From the NCBI GenBank assembly GCA_019689695.1, contig JADGHA010000061.1, positions 1-13,887 of the forward strand: a stretch of DNA of 13,887 bases, read 5' to 3'. The translations under genes were made by a program, and so were the position numbers. A model generated the notes under the pieces. It made no database searches, was not told the origin of the DNA, and was given only the letters and a program-made list of their open reading frames with translations. Numbering within the stretch: the first letter of the stretch is position 1; every line of letters starts with the position of its first letter. This document shows positions 12,612 to 13,887 of the stretch, in pieces. Origin of the DNA: Micromonosporaceae bacterium (GTDB lineage Bacteria; Actinomycetota; Actinomycetes; Mycobacteriales; Micromonosporaceae).

Positions 12612-13457
12612 GTGCCATCGACCGGGACACCACCCGACTGGGCATCGGTCGACATCGCGGTCCCGTGCCGGTCCGTCCGGCTGCCGGGGGTCAGCATGGC
12701 CGGGTTCCACCTCCGCGCCCCCGCATTCGTGGACATCACCATGGTCGCGCACCCCTCCGTCACCCTGCTCATCGACTTGAGCGAGGGGGAGGGCCTCGGC
12801 TACCACGCGCAGGGCCGGCAGGAGCATGGCAGTGCCGTCATCGGGCTCCTCCCCGGCGATCTTCAGGTAACCGGGCAGGGCCCCGGCGACTGTCTCCAGA
12901 TCCGGCTGGCGCCGGTCGTGGCGGCCGCGGTGTTCGGCGCGCCTGCCGAGCTCACCGGGGCGCTGGTCTCCCTCGAAGACGTCTGGGGCCGCGACGCTCG
13001 GCGTGCCGTGGACCGGCTGCGCGCCGCTGCGTCGTGGGAGGAACGGTTCAGGATCTCGTCGCAGATCCTCGGCCGGCGGCTGGCCTCCCGCGCACCAGTC
13101 GATCCCGAGGTTGCCTTCGCCTGGCGGCGGATGCTGGCCAGCCGGGGGCGGGTACGGGTGGACGGCCTGGCGGACGAGGTCGGCTGGAGCCGCAAGCGCC
13201 TCTGGTCCCGCTTCGGGTCGCAGGTCGGCATCACACCGAAACGCGCCGCGCAACTGGTGCGGTTCGACCACGCCGCCCACCTGCTCGCGGCGGGTCACGC
13301 CGCCGCCAGCGTCGCCGCCGAGAGCGGCTACGCCGACCAGGCGCACCTCCACCGCGAGGTCAAGACGTTCACCGGGCTGACGCCCACGGCCCTGGCCACG
13401 GCACCCTGGCTCGCGATCGACGATGTCGCGTGGCCGGCGTCACCCGGACGGGGGTGA
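12612..13457 (+). CDS. AraC-family transcriptional regulator
   Basis: The protein has 281 residues. The N-terminal half (about 15-120) looks like a beta-rich ligand-binding domain, with VTLLIDLSEGEG, GLLPGDLQVTG and the preceding CRSVRLPG region. The C-terminal half is a double helix-turn-helix: first unit about 184-202 (DGLADEVGWSRKRLWSRF), second about 231-250 (ASVAAESGYADQAHLHREVK), closing with FTGLTP as in AraC proteins. The GTG start lies 6 bases after a -10 hexamer and no ribosome binding site is seen. Its position right after the hydrolase gene on the same strand suggests control of that gene or response to its substrate. The effector is unknown. Confidence 0.88.
   Translation: MPSTGTPPDWASVDIAVPCRSVRLPGVSMAGFHLRAPAFVDITMVAHPSVTLLIDLSEGEGLGYHAQGRQEHGSAVIGLLPGDLQVTGQGPGDCLQIRLAPVVAAAVFGAPAELTGALVSLEDVWGRDARRAVDRLRAAASWEERFRISSQILGRRLASRAPVDPEVAFAWRRMLASRGRVRVDGLADEVGWSRKRLWSRFGSQVGITPKRAAQLVRFDHAAHLLAAGHAAASVAAESGYADQAHLHREVKTFTGLTPTALATAPWLAIDDVAWPASPGRG
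13440..13457 (+). terminator. Candidate hairpin at the end of the AraC-family gene
   Basis: TCACCC (13440-13445) and GGGTGA (13452-13457) form a 6-bp stem with a 6-base loop, ending at the stop codon. A CCCGCGCGGG palindrome follows at 13469-13478. Neither has a T run. One of them may end transcription between the convergent genes. Confidence 0.3.
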
Positions 13458-13513
13458 ACCGTCGGTGGCCCGCGCGGGAATCAGAGCCGGGTACGGCCGA
13501 CGCACCAGCCAGC

Positions 13514-13887
13514 TCAGGTGACGGCACAGGGGATGTTGTTGAGGGAGAACGCGGTCGGCTGCGGGTTGGTGCCGCTGTAGGAGCCGTTGAAGCCGATACT
13601 CACCGATGCGTTCGGGGCCAGCGTCGCGTTCCACGGCAGGTTGACCGCGGAGACCGCCTGCCCTTGCTGGCTCCAGGTCGCGTTCCATCCCTGGGTCACC
13701 TGTTGGTTGCCGGGGAAGGTGAAGCGCAGGGTCCAGCCGTTGACGGGCGCCGTACCGGTGTTGGTTATCGAGATGGCGCCGCCGAAGCCTCCTCCGTTGC
13801 CCCAGTCGTTGACCGCGTACGAGACCCGGCATGTCGCGGGGGCCGGCGTACTCGACGTGGGCGTGGGCGAGGCGGTTGGGGTCGGGG
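13514..13887 (-). CDS. C-terminal CBM2 carbohydrate-binding module of a secreted protein (partial)
   Basis: The gene enters from beyond the right edge and ends at 13514; about 124 residues are visible. A Pro/Thr/Ser linker (PTPTASPTPTSSTPAP) leads into a family 2 carbohydrate-binding module of about 104 residues. It begins CRVSYAVNDWGNGG and ends NNIPCAVT, with the two Cys at its ends as in the disulfide-closed modules. Aromatic residues expected on the cellulose- or xylan-binding face are present (Trp in VNDW, NGWTL and QGWNATW). Internal signatures are ISITNTGTAPVNGWTLRF, LPWNATLAPNASVSIGFNG and NPQPTAFSLN. The catalytic domain lies outside the window; a secreted glycoside hydrolase or lytic polysaccharide monooxygenase is likely. 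The linker and module together indicate export. Confidence 0.93.
   Translation of the reverse strand, partial: PTPTASPTPTSSTPAPATCRVSYAVNDWGNGGGFGGAISITNTGTAPVNGWTLRFTFPGNQQVTQGWNATWSQQGQAVSAVNLPWNATLAPNASVSIGFNGSYSGTNPQPTAFSLNNIPCAVT

Noticed and set aside
11487..13352. Upstream extension of the questin oxidase-like frame to 966 codons
   Set aside because: The added part is antisense to the hydrolase and AraC genes and has no protein-like segments; the family start and a -10 element both sit at 11486.

Overview
The window is GC-rich actinobacterial chromosome. The protein families, the frequent GTG starts, the 4-base GTGA gene overlaps, the leaderless promoters and a secreted CBM2 protein with a Pro/Thr linker all fit Micromonosporaceae (Micromonospora-like). 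That placement is from family recognition, not a search. I see no tRNA, rRNA, CRISPR array, integrase or transposase.

Left part (1-2510): a stand-alone ClpP-type serine protease (minus strand) stands back to back with a plus-strand MazEF/PemIK-type toxin-antitoxin pair. The toxin carries an in-frame TGA exactly where the family has a conserved Trp, so it is probably a disarmed pseudogene. A small lipoprotein gene converges on its damaged 3' end, followed by a VOC (glyoxalase-fold) gene.

Central part (2425-6690): the most unusual structure in the window. A 261-bp direct repeat (2425-2685 and 3572-3832, 258 of 261 identical) flanks 886 bp holding a complete HigB-HigA toxin-antitoxin module. 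The repeat is the junction of the histidine kinase 3' end and the VOC gene 5' end. The ancestral locus was apparently a minus-strand operon (response regulator, kinase, VOC, joined by GTGA overlaps), and a higBA-bearing segment with the same junction went in by what looks like a single crossover. Both chromosomal genes stayed intact, each using a different repeat copy. All three base differences between copies are synonymous in the kinase or VOC frame. A membrane-anchored beta-propeller protein gene lies 27 bp upstream of the response regulator gene and may work with the two-component system.

Right part (6883-13887): dxs (1-deoxyxylulose-5-phosphate synthase, MEP isoprenoid pathway) diverges from an AlkZ/YcaQ-like winged-helix gene. 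Next come a frameshifted small membrane protein gene, a questin-oxidase-like gene with a MerR-style promoter dyad, a decayed fragment copied from the AlkZ-like gene, an alpha/beta hydrolase followed closely by an AraC-family regulator, and the 3' end of a secreted CBM2 (cellulose-binding) protein that runs off the window.

A recurring theme is leaderless transcription: at least six genes have a TANNNT -10 hexamer 6-8 bases before the start codon, and this pattern helped choose several starts.
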